Origin: Actinomycetota bacterium
Lineage (GTDB): Bacteria; Actinomycetota; Acidimicrobiia; Acidimicrobiales; Ilumatobacteraceae
Direction of reading: 5' to 3'
Assembly (NCBI GenBank): GCA_005790505.1
Contig: SXUP01000016.1
Coordinates: 34,955 to 98,954, forward strand
DNA length: 64,000 nt
In this document: positions 24,597-32,266 of the stretch, one piece after another
Position numbering within the stretch: the first letter of the stretch is position 1
Layout: every line of letters starts with the position of its first letter
Notes under the pieces: model-generated
What the model saw: only the letters and a program-made list of their open reading frames with translations
Database searches by the model: none
What the model was told of the DNA's origin: nothing
Made by a program: the position numbers and the translations under genes

Positions 24597-26105
24597 ATGC
24601 CGCGCGCACTTTTGTCGGTTTATGACAAAAACGGCATTGTCGAGTTTGCCTCGGCATTGCACCAACTTGGATGGGATCTGTTGTCTAGTGGGGGCACTGC
24701 AAAAGTAATCGCCGATAATGGAATTCCGGTCATCGATGTTGCCGAGATAACAGGACTAGGGCCAATTCTTGATCACCGCGTTGTCACACTGCACCCCAAG
24801 ATTCATGGTGCACTCTTGGCAGATATCGGCAACCCTGCACATATTGCTGAGATGTCGCAATATGGAATCGAGCCAATTTCATTAGTGGTGGTCAACCTGT
24901 ATCCGTTCACAACAGATCCAGGAATTGAGTTGATTGATATTGGTGGACCAGCGATGGTCCGTGCTGCTGCCAAAAACCATGCTCATGTTGGAGTGATCGT
25001 TGATGTCAGTGATTATGAGGGTGTCCTCAATTTGATAAGGCACGATGATTTTGATGTTGTTGCGCGTCGACAATTGGCGGCAAAAGCCTTTCGCATTACG
25101 AGTGCTTATGACGCTGCAGTGGCCGCATGGATGGGGAGCGACATTGAAAACATTATTGACGCCACGCTTCCGCCGGTTTTGACAGTTGTCGGAGAACGAG
25201 ATGAGATCTTGCGCTACGGCGAAAATCCGCATCAGGTTGGCGCACGATATAGATTGCCTGGTCTCAGAAGTTGGTGGGACTCTGCATTGCAATTGAATGG
25301 CAAAGAGATGAGCTACTTAAATGTCTTTGACACTGAGGCAGCGTGGCAACTAGTCAATAAGTTCGATGCGCCTGCAGCTGTGATTGTCAAGCATGCCAAT
25401 GCATGTGGCGTGGCAACGGGTGAATCAATTGACGACGCATATCTTCGGGCGCATGCCGCAGATCCAGTCAGTGCTTTTGGTGGAATAATCGCCCTGAATC
25501 GCGCAGTCACAGATCAAACCGCCCGAGCAATAACCGAGGTGTTCACAGAAGTGGTTGTTGCGCCTGGATTCAGCGCTGGGGCACTCGAAATTTTGTGTGC
25601 AAAACCTTCGCTCCGACTTCTTGAGGCAACAGCACCATTCAACGAAAACGCACTTCAAGTGCGCAGTATCGACGGTGGATTATTGGTGCAAACAATAGAT
25701 GAGGTTGACGAACCACTCGATCTCTATACCGTGGCAACAGAGCGCACACCAACCGACACTGAATGGACCGACTTATTGATGGCGTGGCAAGTTGCAGCAG
25801 CAACATGGAGCAACGCAATTGTGTTGGTCAAAAATGGTGTCGCAGTGGGTGTTGGCGGGGGACAACCTAATCGAGTTGATGCCGCCCGAATTGCCATTGG
25901 TCGTGCTGGGCAGAATGTGTCTGGTTCTTCGGCCGCAAGTGACGCGTTTTTCCCTTTTCGTGACACCATTGATGAGTTGGCAAAAGCTGGTGTGACAGCA
26001 ATTATTCAGCCAGGCGGAAGTGTTCGTGACGCAGAATCAATTGCCGCAGCGAACGAGCACGGTATGGCGATGGTGGTTACTGGAGTTCGTCATTTTCGGC
26101 ATTAA
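24597..26105 (+). CDS. purH: Bifunctional AICAR formyltransferase / IMP cyclohydrolase
   Basis: Last two steps of de novo IMP synthesis. Residues 1-about 195 are the IMP cyclohydrolase (MGS-fold) domain: LSVYDKNGIVEFA, SSGGTAKVI, GGPAMVRAAAKNH. The rest is the formyltransferase, with RYGENPHQVGARY, VVKHANACGVA (catalytic Lys-His region), DPVSAFGGIIALN and the terminal SDAFFPFRD and VTGVRHFRH. 502 residues is normal. It begins directly at the sucD stop (TAAATG), so translation is coupled, an unusual link between TCA-cycle and purine genes. Confidence 0.98.
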   Translation: MPRALLSVYDKNGIVEFASALHQLGWDLLSSGGTAKVIADNGIPVIDVAEITGLGPILDHRVVTLHPKIHGALLADIGNPAHIAEMSQYGIEPISLVVVNLYPFTTDPGIELIDIGGPAMVRAAAKNHAHVGVIVDVSDYEGVLNLIRHDDFDVVARRQLAAKAFRITSAYDAAVAAWMGSDIENIIDATLPPVLTVVGERDEILRYGENPHQVGARYRLPGLRSWWDSALQLNGKEMSYLNVFDTEAAWQLVNKFDAPAAVIVKHANACGVATGESIDDAYLRAHAADPVSAFGGIIALNRAVTDQTARAITEVFTEVVVAPGFSAGALEILCAKPSLRLLEATAPFNENALQVRSIDGGLLVQTIDEVDEPLDLYTVATERTPTDTEWTDLLMAWQVAAATWSNAIVLVKNGVAVGVGGGQPNRVDAARIAIGRAGQNVSGSSAASDAFFPFRDTIDELAKAGVTAIIQPGGSVRDAESIAAANEHGMAMVVTGVRHFRH

Positions 26106-26179
26106 TAAATAGCCCTATTTCAAAGAACCAAGTTTCAACACACCTCACTTAACTCGCCCATATCCCTTAGAATGGTGTC

Positions 26180-27040
26180 GTGACACAAATCAGTGCTCTG
26201 TTGCGGGCAGGAAGAACTTTTTCCTTTGAATTTTTCCCGCCCAAAAATGACGAGGCTCAGGCTGTATTGGCGCGCACGATTGTCGAACTTGAACCTTTGG
26301 CTCCGAGTTTTGTAAGTGTTACCTACGGCGCGGGTGGTTCTACGCGCGAGCGCACTCGTGATCTGGTTGTGCAGATGCGCCACGAGACAAAGATTCCCCC
26401 GATGGCTCATCTCACATGTGTGGGGCACGTGCACCAAGAAATCGAAGACATTATTGCTGCTTATGTTGAGGCCGGTGTCGAAAATGTTTTGGCTCTTGCT
26501 GGTGATTTACCCGCTGACGGAACAGATTCTCCGCCAAGTGACTACATCTTTGCTACAGATCTGGTGGAGCACCTACGCAGTATTTCCGACATGTGTATCG
26601 GTGTCGCTGCTCACCCTGAGGGGCATCCACGGTCACCCGATATGACATCAGATCGCCAATACCTGGCGGCTAAGTTGCAGTTGGCTGATTTTGCAACGAC
26701 ACAATTTTTCTTTGAAGCAGAGCACTATGTGCGCCTTGTGAACGAACTCGCCGATCTAGGTTGCACCAAGCCGGTGATTCCTGGAATCATGCCGGTCACA
26801 AATTTATCCCAAGTTCAGCGGATGGCTGCGATGTCAGGAACTGAGTTCCCTACATGGTTGCATGATGATTTGGCGACAATGAAAACACCAGAGGAGGTTC
26901 GTCGTGTCGGGGTTGAGGCGGCTACCCGACTGTGTGCTGAGTTGCTTGAGGCCGGTGCGCCAGGTTTGCATTTTTACACTCTCAATCGTTCGACTGCGAC
27001 GAGAGAAATTTACGCAGAACTCGGACTTCCGGTTGGTTAA
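26180..27040 (+). CDS. metF: 5,10-methylenetetrahydrofolate reductase
   Basis: FAD enzyme making 5-methyl-tetrahydrofolate for methionine synthesis. The 286-residue TIM-barrel has FEFFPPKNDEA near the N-terminus (catalytic Glu), VTYGAGGSTRERT, LALAGDLP, AAHPEGHPRSPD and TQFFFEAEHYVRLV with the folate-binding region. GTG start at 26180. Followed by an acyltransferase gene after 6 bases. Confidence 0.97.
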   Translation: MTQISALLRAGRTFSFEFFPPKNDEAQAVLARTIVELEPLAPSFVSVTYGAGGSTRERTRDLVVQMRHETKIPPMAHLTCVGHVHQEIEDIIAAYVEAGVENVLALAGDLPADGTDSPPSDYIFATDLVEHLRSISDMCIGVAAHPEGHPRSPDMTSDRQYLAAKLQLADFATTQFFFEAEHYVRLVNELADLGCTKPVIPGIMPVTNLSQVQRMAAMSGTEFPTWLHDDLATMKTPEEVRRVGVEAATRLCAELLEAGAPGLHFYTLNRSTATREIYAELGLPVG

Positions 27041-27046
27041 TTCGCC

Positions 27047-29002
27047 ATGAATCAAACTGACCTCCACGAAAACGGAACACCAGCGTGGGGAGCCAGACGC
27101 GGGCCAGTGATGCCCTATATTCCGGCACTTGACGGTTTGCGGGCTCTGTCTGTTATTGCCGTGATTGTGTATCACGCTAACAGCGGCTGGCTTGGTGGTG
27201 GATTTTTGGGTGTAGAAGTATTTTTCGTTATTTCCGGATACTTAATCACGTTGTTGCTTCTCGCTGAGAGAGAAAGAAGTGGCACGGTGTCTCTGCGTGA
27301 CTTCTGGATGCGCAGAGCACGACGATTACTGCCGGCGTTGTGGACGTTGTTGGCATCACTCACGATTTGGTGTTTATTTTTTGATCGTGAGCGATTGGGA
27401 ATGTTGCGCGGTGATGTTTTTGGGGCCCTTACCTATGTGTCCAATTGGTTCAACATTTGGTCTGGTTCTTCATACACTTCAGCTTTCTCGTTTGCACCGT
27501 TGCGTCATCTGTGGTCATTGGCAGTAGAAGAGCAGTACTACTTGGTTTGGCCAGTCGTCATGCTTATTGTGCTTCGGCGCATGAAACAGCGGGCATTACC
27601 CCTGATTGGGCTAGTTTTTGTGGCGATTGCCGTGGCGATTGCCGTGGCGACGGCGATGGTGTATCGCTCGGGTCCAATTGACACTTTTGCTAAAACTCCG
27701 GAGCAATTCATGTCCATTTTTGGACATCGTGTGTTGCGCATTGATTTTTTATATCTCGGCACTTTTAGTCGCGCGACCGGATTGTTTTTGGGCTCAGGTT
27801 TGGCGATGATGTGGCGGCCCTGGACTCTTGCTCGAGGCAAGGTCGCGCGCACTGGGAGGGCTTTAGATCTACTTGGAATTGGTGCTATTGCAGCACTTGG
27901 ATACATGATGTGGAGTTTTCGCACTGTTGTTGAAAGTGTTGATGTGGGTCAACAGGGCTATGGCTTGTTGTATCAAGGTGGATTTTTTCTGGTTGGCTTG
28001 GCATCTATTGTTGCAATTGCAGCGGTGACTCATCCGCGCTCGGAGTTCGGCCGATGGGTGATTGGCAACCCCATCTTTGTGTGGGTGGGGGTGCGCAGTT
28101 ATGGCCTTTATTTGTATCACTGGCCAATTTTTCAGTTGTACCGAAAAAGTGCAGGTACACCTCTAACACTCGAGCAATTTTGCTGGCTGATGCTGGTGTC
28201 ACTGGTGGTGACTGAGTTGTCATATCAATTCATTGAAATCCCAATTCGGCGCGGCAAATTATTGCCGTGGTGGCGAGCACAGCGGGCATCCCTTGGTGCA
28301 TTGCAGATGAGAGCGAGGCGCAAAGTCGGTGCTGCAGTCCTGCTGGTGTCAGTGTTGCCAATTTCCGCCGTTGGGGCATTGGTGACTGCAGATGTCGTAC
28401 CTGATGACATCACACAAAACTTGAACGACAATGAAGATGCCGTGACAAATGTGATGATCAGTACAACAACGATAGTCAGCACCGATACAACAATGGTGGT
28501 TGCCCCGTCAACGCCCGTTACTCTTGCGCCAGTAAAGCGAATTGATGTTCTCGCAGTTGGAGATTCGGTCATGCTCGGCGCGGCACGCAAACTCAAAGCC
28601 AAGGGAATCACGGTGGACGCAGAGAAAAATCGGCAGTTCCATGAGTCACTTCAGATTTTTGGTTATCTCAATGCCACCGGAGAACTTGGTGACAATGTGG
28701 TCATCCATTTGGGAACCAATAACGGCACAACGAAGCAAACCCTTGACCGAATTATGAAAGCACTGGTCAATGTGCGCCAGGTTGTTTTTTTGACAACCCA
28801 TGTACCCACTAGGGGCTGGCAACGAAAGACCAATGCGCTCATTGCCGCCCTGCCCAAGCAATATCCCAATGTCAAAGTCTTGTACTGGAACGCCATTACC
28901 CAAGAGCATCCAGAGTTTTTTGCGGGCGACAAAGTGCACCTCAAACCCGCTGGTCAAGATTTCTATGTAGAGCAGGTTTTAGCTGCATTGGGGCGCTCTT
29001 AG
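27047..29002 (+). CDS. OatA-like membrane O-acyltransferase with C-terminal SGNH domain
   Basis: A 651-residue two-part enzyme. Residues about 20-430 are an acyltransferase 3 module with ten or eleven membrane helices, starting YIPALDGLRALSVIAVIVYHA with the conserved His, RARRLLPAL, and VEEQYYLVWPVV. After a Thr/Ser-rich linker comes an extracytoplasmic SGNH esterase/acyltransferase: nucleophile Ser in GDSVMLGA, HLGTNNGT, and the DxxH pair in DKVHLKPAGQ. This architecture O-acetylates peptidoglycan or exopolysaccharide; here the exact acceptor is unknown. The linker and helices near 27620-27660 contain short repeats encoding AIAVAIAVAT. Confidence 0.93.
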   Translation: MNQTDLHENGTPAWGARRGPVMPYIPALDGLRALSVIAVIVYHANSGWLGGGFLGVEVFFVISGYLITLLLLAERERSGTVSLRDFWMRRARRLLPALWTLLASLTIWCLFFDRERLGMLRGDVFGALTYVSNWFNIWSGSSYTSAFSFAPLRHLWSLAVEEQYYLVWPVVMLIVLRRMKQRALPLIGLVFVAIAVAIAVATAMVYRSGPIDTFAKTPEQFMSIFGHRVLRIDFLYLGTFSRATGLFLGSGLAMMWRPWTLARGKVARTGRALDLLGIGAIAALGYMMWSFRTVVESVDVGQQGYGLLYQGGFFLVGLASIVAIAAVTHPRSEFGRWVIGNPIFVWVGVRSYGLYLYHWPIFQLYRKSAGTPLTLEQFCWLMLVSLVVTELSYQFIEIPIRRGKLLPWWRAQRASLGALQMRARRKVGAAVLLVSVLPISAVGALVTADVVPDDITQNLNDNEDAVTNVMISTTTIVSTDTTMVVAPSTPVTLAPVKRIDVLAVGDSVMLGAARKLKAKGITVDAEKNRQFHESLQIFGYLNATGELGDNVVIHLGTNNGTTKQTLDRIMKALVNVRQVVFLTTHVPTRGWQRKTNALIAALPKQYPNVKVLYWNAITQEHPEFFAGDKVHLKPAGQDFYVEQVLAALGRS

Positions 29003-29028
29003 GGGTGAGCGCCTACGCTTAGAGGTCT

Positions 29029-30015
29029 ATGACAACCCCCACAAGAGTTACCGTTACTGGCGCTGCTGGTCAGATTGGCTACAGCCTCCTATTTAGAATC
29101 GCCTCTGGCGCAATGCTGGGAGCATCCACACCCATCATTTTGCAATTACTCGAAATCACACCGGCGCTAGGCGCTCTTGATGGCGTGCGAATGGAGCTTG
29201 AGGACTGTGCGTTCCCGTTGTTGGCTGGAATCGTGTGCACCGACAAAGCAGATGTTGCATTTGGTGATGCAGATGTTGCCATGTTGGTTGGCGCGATGCC
29301 CCGCAAAGATGGCATGGAACGTGCTGACTTGTTGTCAGCAAATGGCGGAATATTTAAGCCGCAGGGACAAGCAATCGGAGCCAATGCAAATAAAAATGTC
29401 AAGGTGCTTGTGGTCGGCAATCCAGCCAACACAAATGCATTGATTGCAATGAACAATGCCAATGGAGTCGCCCCGCGACAATTTACGGCAATGACCCGCC
29501 TTGATCACAACAGAGCAATTACTCAGTTGGCGTTGCGCGTCGGTCAACCGATTACGGCAGTCAAAAAGATGACGATTTGGGGCAATCATTCCACCACGCA
29601 ATATCCAGACTTGACTCATTGCGAGGTCAACGCCAAGAACGCCGCAGTTTTGGTTGGTGATCAGGCCTGGATAGACGCTGAGTACAATCCCACTGTCGCT
29701 AAGCGTGGTGCCGCCATCATCAAGGCGCGAGGTTTATCATCTGCAGCTTCTGCTGCGAACGCCGCAATTGATCACATAAGCAGTTGGACTCACGGCACTC
29801 CGGCAGGTGACTGGGTGTCAATGGCTGTGCCATCAGACGGCAGTTACGGCGTCCCAGAGGGTCTGATCTCGTCTTTTCCCTGTGTCTGCAAGGACGGCGA
29901 ATACAGCATCGTGCAAGGGCTTGAAATTGATGCCTACAGTCGGGGCAAAATTGATGCGTCAGTTGCTGAGTTGATAGAAGAGCGAGACGCTGTTCGAGAG
30001 CTTGGGCTCATCTAG
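29029..30015 (+). CDS. mdh: Malate dehydrogenase
   Basis: NAD-dependent TCA-cycle enzyme. The 328-residue protein has the Rossmann motif [16 protein letters not shown], the substrate-binding [15 protein letters not shown] (the Arg-containing mobile loop), [17 protein letters not shown] and the catalytic His in [12 protein letters not shown]. It belongs to the cytosolic type-2 MDH group, common in actinobacteria. Its TAG stop shares one base with the GTG start of the next gene, making the first step of an mdh-oxygenase-fae unit. Confidence 0.98.
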   Translation: MTTPTRVTVTGAAGQIGYSLLFRIASGAMLGASTPIILQLLEITPALGALDGVRMELEDCAFPLLAGIVCTDKADVAFGDADVAMLVGAMPRKDGMERADLLSANGGIFKPQGQAIGANANKNVKVLVVGNPANTNALIAMNNANGVAPRQFTAMTRLDHNRAITQLALRVGQPITAVKKMTIWGNHSTTQYPDLTHCEVNAKNAAVLVGDQAWIDAEYNPTVAKRGAAIIKARGLSSAASAANAAIDHISSWTHGTPAGDWVSMAVPSDGSYGVPEGLISSFPCVCKDGEYSIVQGLEIDAYSRGKIDASVAELIEERDAVRELGLI

Positions 30016-30728
30016 TGAAACCTGAGGCCCTGATCGACACTGATCGTTGGCCTCTTCATGACACCGCGCTGCACGAGCAACTGCGCAGCATCTTTTGTGC
30101 TGAAAACGTCGTAGTGTTGCCGGGCTTTATTCGAGAGCAACACATGGTTGCTCTCGTGCGTGAAGCCCAAGAATTGATGGCGATTTCATACCGCAGTGAG
30201 GTCAACGGCAAGGTCAATGTCGTTGCCTATGACCAGTTTCCGGCGCACAGTTTGTTGCGTGGGTTATATGAGTGGGACGGGCTGATGAACTTTGTCGGAA
30301 AGATACTTGGGGAGAAAACGCTTTATCGGTATGCCGACTCGCTTGGCGCACTGAATTTATCAAGCATGGTCGATGGCGATGATTTGGGTTGGCATTTTGA
30401 TCAAACCGACTTTGTGGTCTCGCTTGCTCTGCAATCATCAACGAGTGGTGGTGAGTTTAGAAATGCGGCACGCATTCGCAGTGCAGACGACGACAATTCA
30501 GAGGTCGTTCAGGCAATTTGCAATGGCGAGCATTCGCACCTCGTGCGAGTGGAGCCAATGACACCAGGAACGTTGATGGTCTTTAATGGTCGTTGGAGCC
30601 TGCATCAGGTTTCGCCTATCAGAGGAGATGTAACACGACACGTGGCTTTGCTGGCGTACGACACAAAGCCCGAAACAGAGTCAAATCAAGAATTAAAACT
30701 CACGCGTTATGGCAGAACTCCCGTATGA
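30015..30728 (+). CDS. 2-oxoglutarate/Fe(II)-dependent oxygenase-like protein
   Basis: A 237-residue protein with the full facial triad of the family: His127 and Asp129 in GWHFDQTD and the distal His197 in SLHQVSPIRG, followed eleven residues later by Arg208 (HxxxxxxxxxxR), which should hold 2-oxoglutarate. The order GxxSLHxVxPxxGxxxR is typical of hydroxylase-type members. Such enzymes hydroxylate or demethylate substrates, releasing succinate and CO2, and formaldehyde when N- or O-methyl groups are removed. GTG start overlapping the mdh stop; its own stop overlaps the fae start (ATGA). Substrate unknown. Confidence 0.85.
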   Translation: MKPEALIDTDRWPLHDTALHEQLRSIFCAENVVVLPGFIREQHMVALVREAQELMAISYRSEVNGKVNVVAYDQFPAHSLLRGLYEWDGLMNFVGKILGEKTLYRYADSLGALNLSSMVDGDDLGWHFDQTDFVVSLALQSSTSGGEFRNAARIRSADDDNSEVVQAICNGEHSHLVRVEPMTPGTLMVFNGRWSLHQVSPIRGDVTRHVALLAYDTKPETESNQELKLTRYGRTPV

Positions 30729-31231
30729 GTGTCGATAATGATGTCCTGATTGGCGAGGGTTTTGTCGGCAATGGTCCAAATGCTGCGCATGTAAATACAG
30801 TTTTTGGACTGCGGTCCGGGCCAGTCGGTGTTGCCTGGGCCACGGCTTTGGCGACACCGCGTCAGGGACACGTTCCATTTGTTGCGGTTGCAAAACCAAA
30901 CGTACCCATAGTGCCTTTCACATTATTCGTGAACAAATCAGAAATTATCAGTGATGTGCACGGCAGATTGACGTGGGGTGCGGCGCAAGCAGGCGTTGCT
31001 GCTGGAGTTGCCGTCGCCCATGATGATGGTACATTGCCGAATCAATGTGGCGACTATGTACTTATCGTGGCGGTGTGGGTTGACCCACGCGCAACAGACG
31101 AAGAAGAAGTCTTTGCCAACAATCGAGATGCCGTTGCAAGCGCATTGGCAATGGCTTTTGCAGGTGGACCCTCACTCGAAGATGCGCTGATTGCAATGGT
31201 CAGCCCGACCAACCCGTATTTTGGGAAGTAA
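30725..31231 (+). CDS. fae: Formaldehyde-activating enzyme family protein
   Basis: A 168-residue protein, the normal Fae length, starting at ATG 30725 where homology begins (LIGEGFVGNGPNAAHVN). The catalytic His of Fae corresponds to His22. Later segments GPVGVAWATALATPRQGH, VPIVPFTLFVNKSE, AQAGVAAGVA and ADDL-like GDYVLIVAVWVDPRA fit the fold of the pentameric enzyme that condenses formaldehyde with tetrahydromethanopterin. Paralogues with unknown partners exist. No other H4MPT-pathway genes are in the window, so the cofactor here is unproven. Coupled to the upstream oxygenase gene by ATGA. Confidence 0.87.
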   Translation: MSVDNDVLIGEGFVGNGPNAAHVNTVFGLRSGPVGVAWATALATPRQGHVPFVAVAKPNVPIVPFTLFVNKSEIISDVHGRLTWGAAQAGVAAGVAVAHDDGTLPNQCGDYVLIVAVWVDPRATDEEEVFANNRDAVASALAMAFAGGPSLEDALIAMVSPTNPYFGK

Positions 31232-31233
31232 CC

Positions 31234-31641
31234 CTATTCGTAGACGGTCTCTTGACGGACAGTTTCAAATACCGCGTCAAGCGCAGTGAAAACTGCCTGA
31301 CATGCAATTAGTTTTTGCAGATCACCCGTCACACTAATTTTTCCACCGATGAATAACTCCTGTGTGTTTATCGCGCCAGTAGCAACGGCGACCGCTGTTT
31401 CCCATGATTGTTCCATACGGGCGTCTTCATCGGGGGCGGCACCTGCGTCAAAGGTGGCCACGCCATTGGCCACGACGAGGTGGTACACGACATCACCCTC
31501 AGGGCCACCAGTCACAACCTGGGTGATTGCAAGGGAGTGGTTTGCACATGCCTTGGCTACTGACTCGCTACTAGCAACACACGACGAGAGTTTTTGGATC
31601 CAATCCAGACTGAGATATCGCATGCCTTGAGTATTGCTCAT
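31234..31641 (-). CDS. SCP2 sterol-carrier-domain protein
   Basis: A 135-residue protein made of a single SCP2-like lipid-binding domain: an RYLSLDWIQKL N-terminus, central beta strands (VVYHLVVANGVATFDAG), and the closing AINTQELFIGGKISVTGDLQKLI, which matches the conserved GKLKISGD-type segment. It probably binds or presents a hydrophobic ligand or acyl-CoA. Last gene of hppA-dedA-SCP2; its start overlaps the dedA stop (ATGA). Confidence 0.85.
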   Translation of the reverse strand: MSNTQGMRYLSLDWIQKLSSCVASSESVAKACANHSLAITQVVTGGPEGDVVYHLVVANGVATFDAGAAPDEDARMEQSWETAVAVATGAINTQELFIGGKISVTGDLQKLIACQAVFTALDAVFETVRQETVYE

Positions 31642-32258
31642 TTAGAGGGGCTTCTACCGCGCCGATGACTGATGTATTCAAATACGACGGGCAAGATAGA
31701 AATAATCACCACCGCCAAAATTGCAATCTCGATGCGGTCCTTAACCACCTCGATGCGCCCGAGTAAGAAACCAAGAAGTGGAACACCTGCACCCCATCCA
31801 ATGCCACCGATTATGTTGAACTTTACAAATGTTTTGTAGTCCATACCGCCAACACCGGCAACCACAGGGGCAAATGTACGAACAATTGGCACAAAACGAG
31901 CCAGCACAATTGTTTGATTACCGTATTTTTCTAAAAACGTATGGGCGCGCACCACATGGGCAGGATTAAAAAGTTTTGACTTGGGTCGGTCAAATAGCGA
32001 CGGTCCAACTTTTTTGCCGAACCAATAACCAACTTGATCTCCGACGATCGCGGCGATCACCGTGACGAGGATGACGAGTGGAATGGGTGGCAACACATTT
32101 TTTCCTGCTTCACTGGCCAAAAAACCTGCCACGAACAACAACGAGTCGCCAGGTAGAAAAAATCCAATCAGCAATCCAGACTCGGCAAACACGATGGCAG
32201 CAAGGACTAAAAGTCCCCCGTTTTCAAGGATTTGCTCGAGATCAAAGAGGGCAAGCAT
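31638..32258 (-). CDS. DedA-family membrane protein
   Basis: A 206-residue inner-membrane protein of the DedA/SNARE-associated family. It shows the conserved E-x(9)-PGD region as ESGLLIGFFLPGDSLLF, the GxxxG-rich GDQVGYWFGKKVG, and FVPIVRTFAPVVAGVGGM with the essential Arg. Members are thought to be undecaprenyl-phosphate or phospholipid flippases dependent on proton motive force, which fits its position 8 bases downstream of the proton pump gene hppA. Confidence 0.93.
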   Translation of the reverse strand: MLALFDLEQILENGGLLVLAAIVFAESGLLIGFFLPGDSLLFVAGFLASEAGKNVLPPIPLVILVTVIAAIVGDQVGYWFGKKVGPSLFDRPKSKLFNPAHVVRAHTFLEKYGNQTIVLARFVPIVRTFAPVVAGVGGMDYKTFVKFNIIGGIGWGAGVPLLGFLLGRIEVVKDRIEIAILAVVIISILPVVFEYISHRRGRSPSK

Positions 32259-32266
32259 TCGCCCGC

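Noticed and set aside
27611..27660. Short tandem repeat GTGGCGATTGCC in the acyltransferase gene
   Set aside because: It lies in a membrane helix coding for AIAVAIAVAT; simple-sequence bias in a hydrophobic segment explains it.
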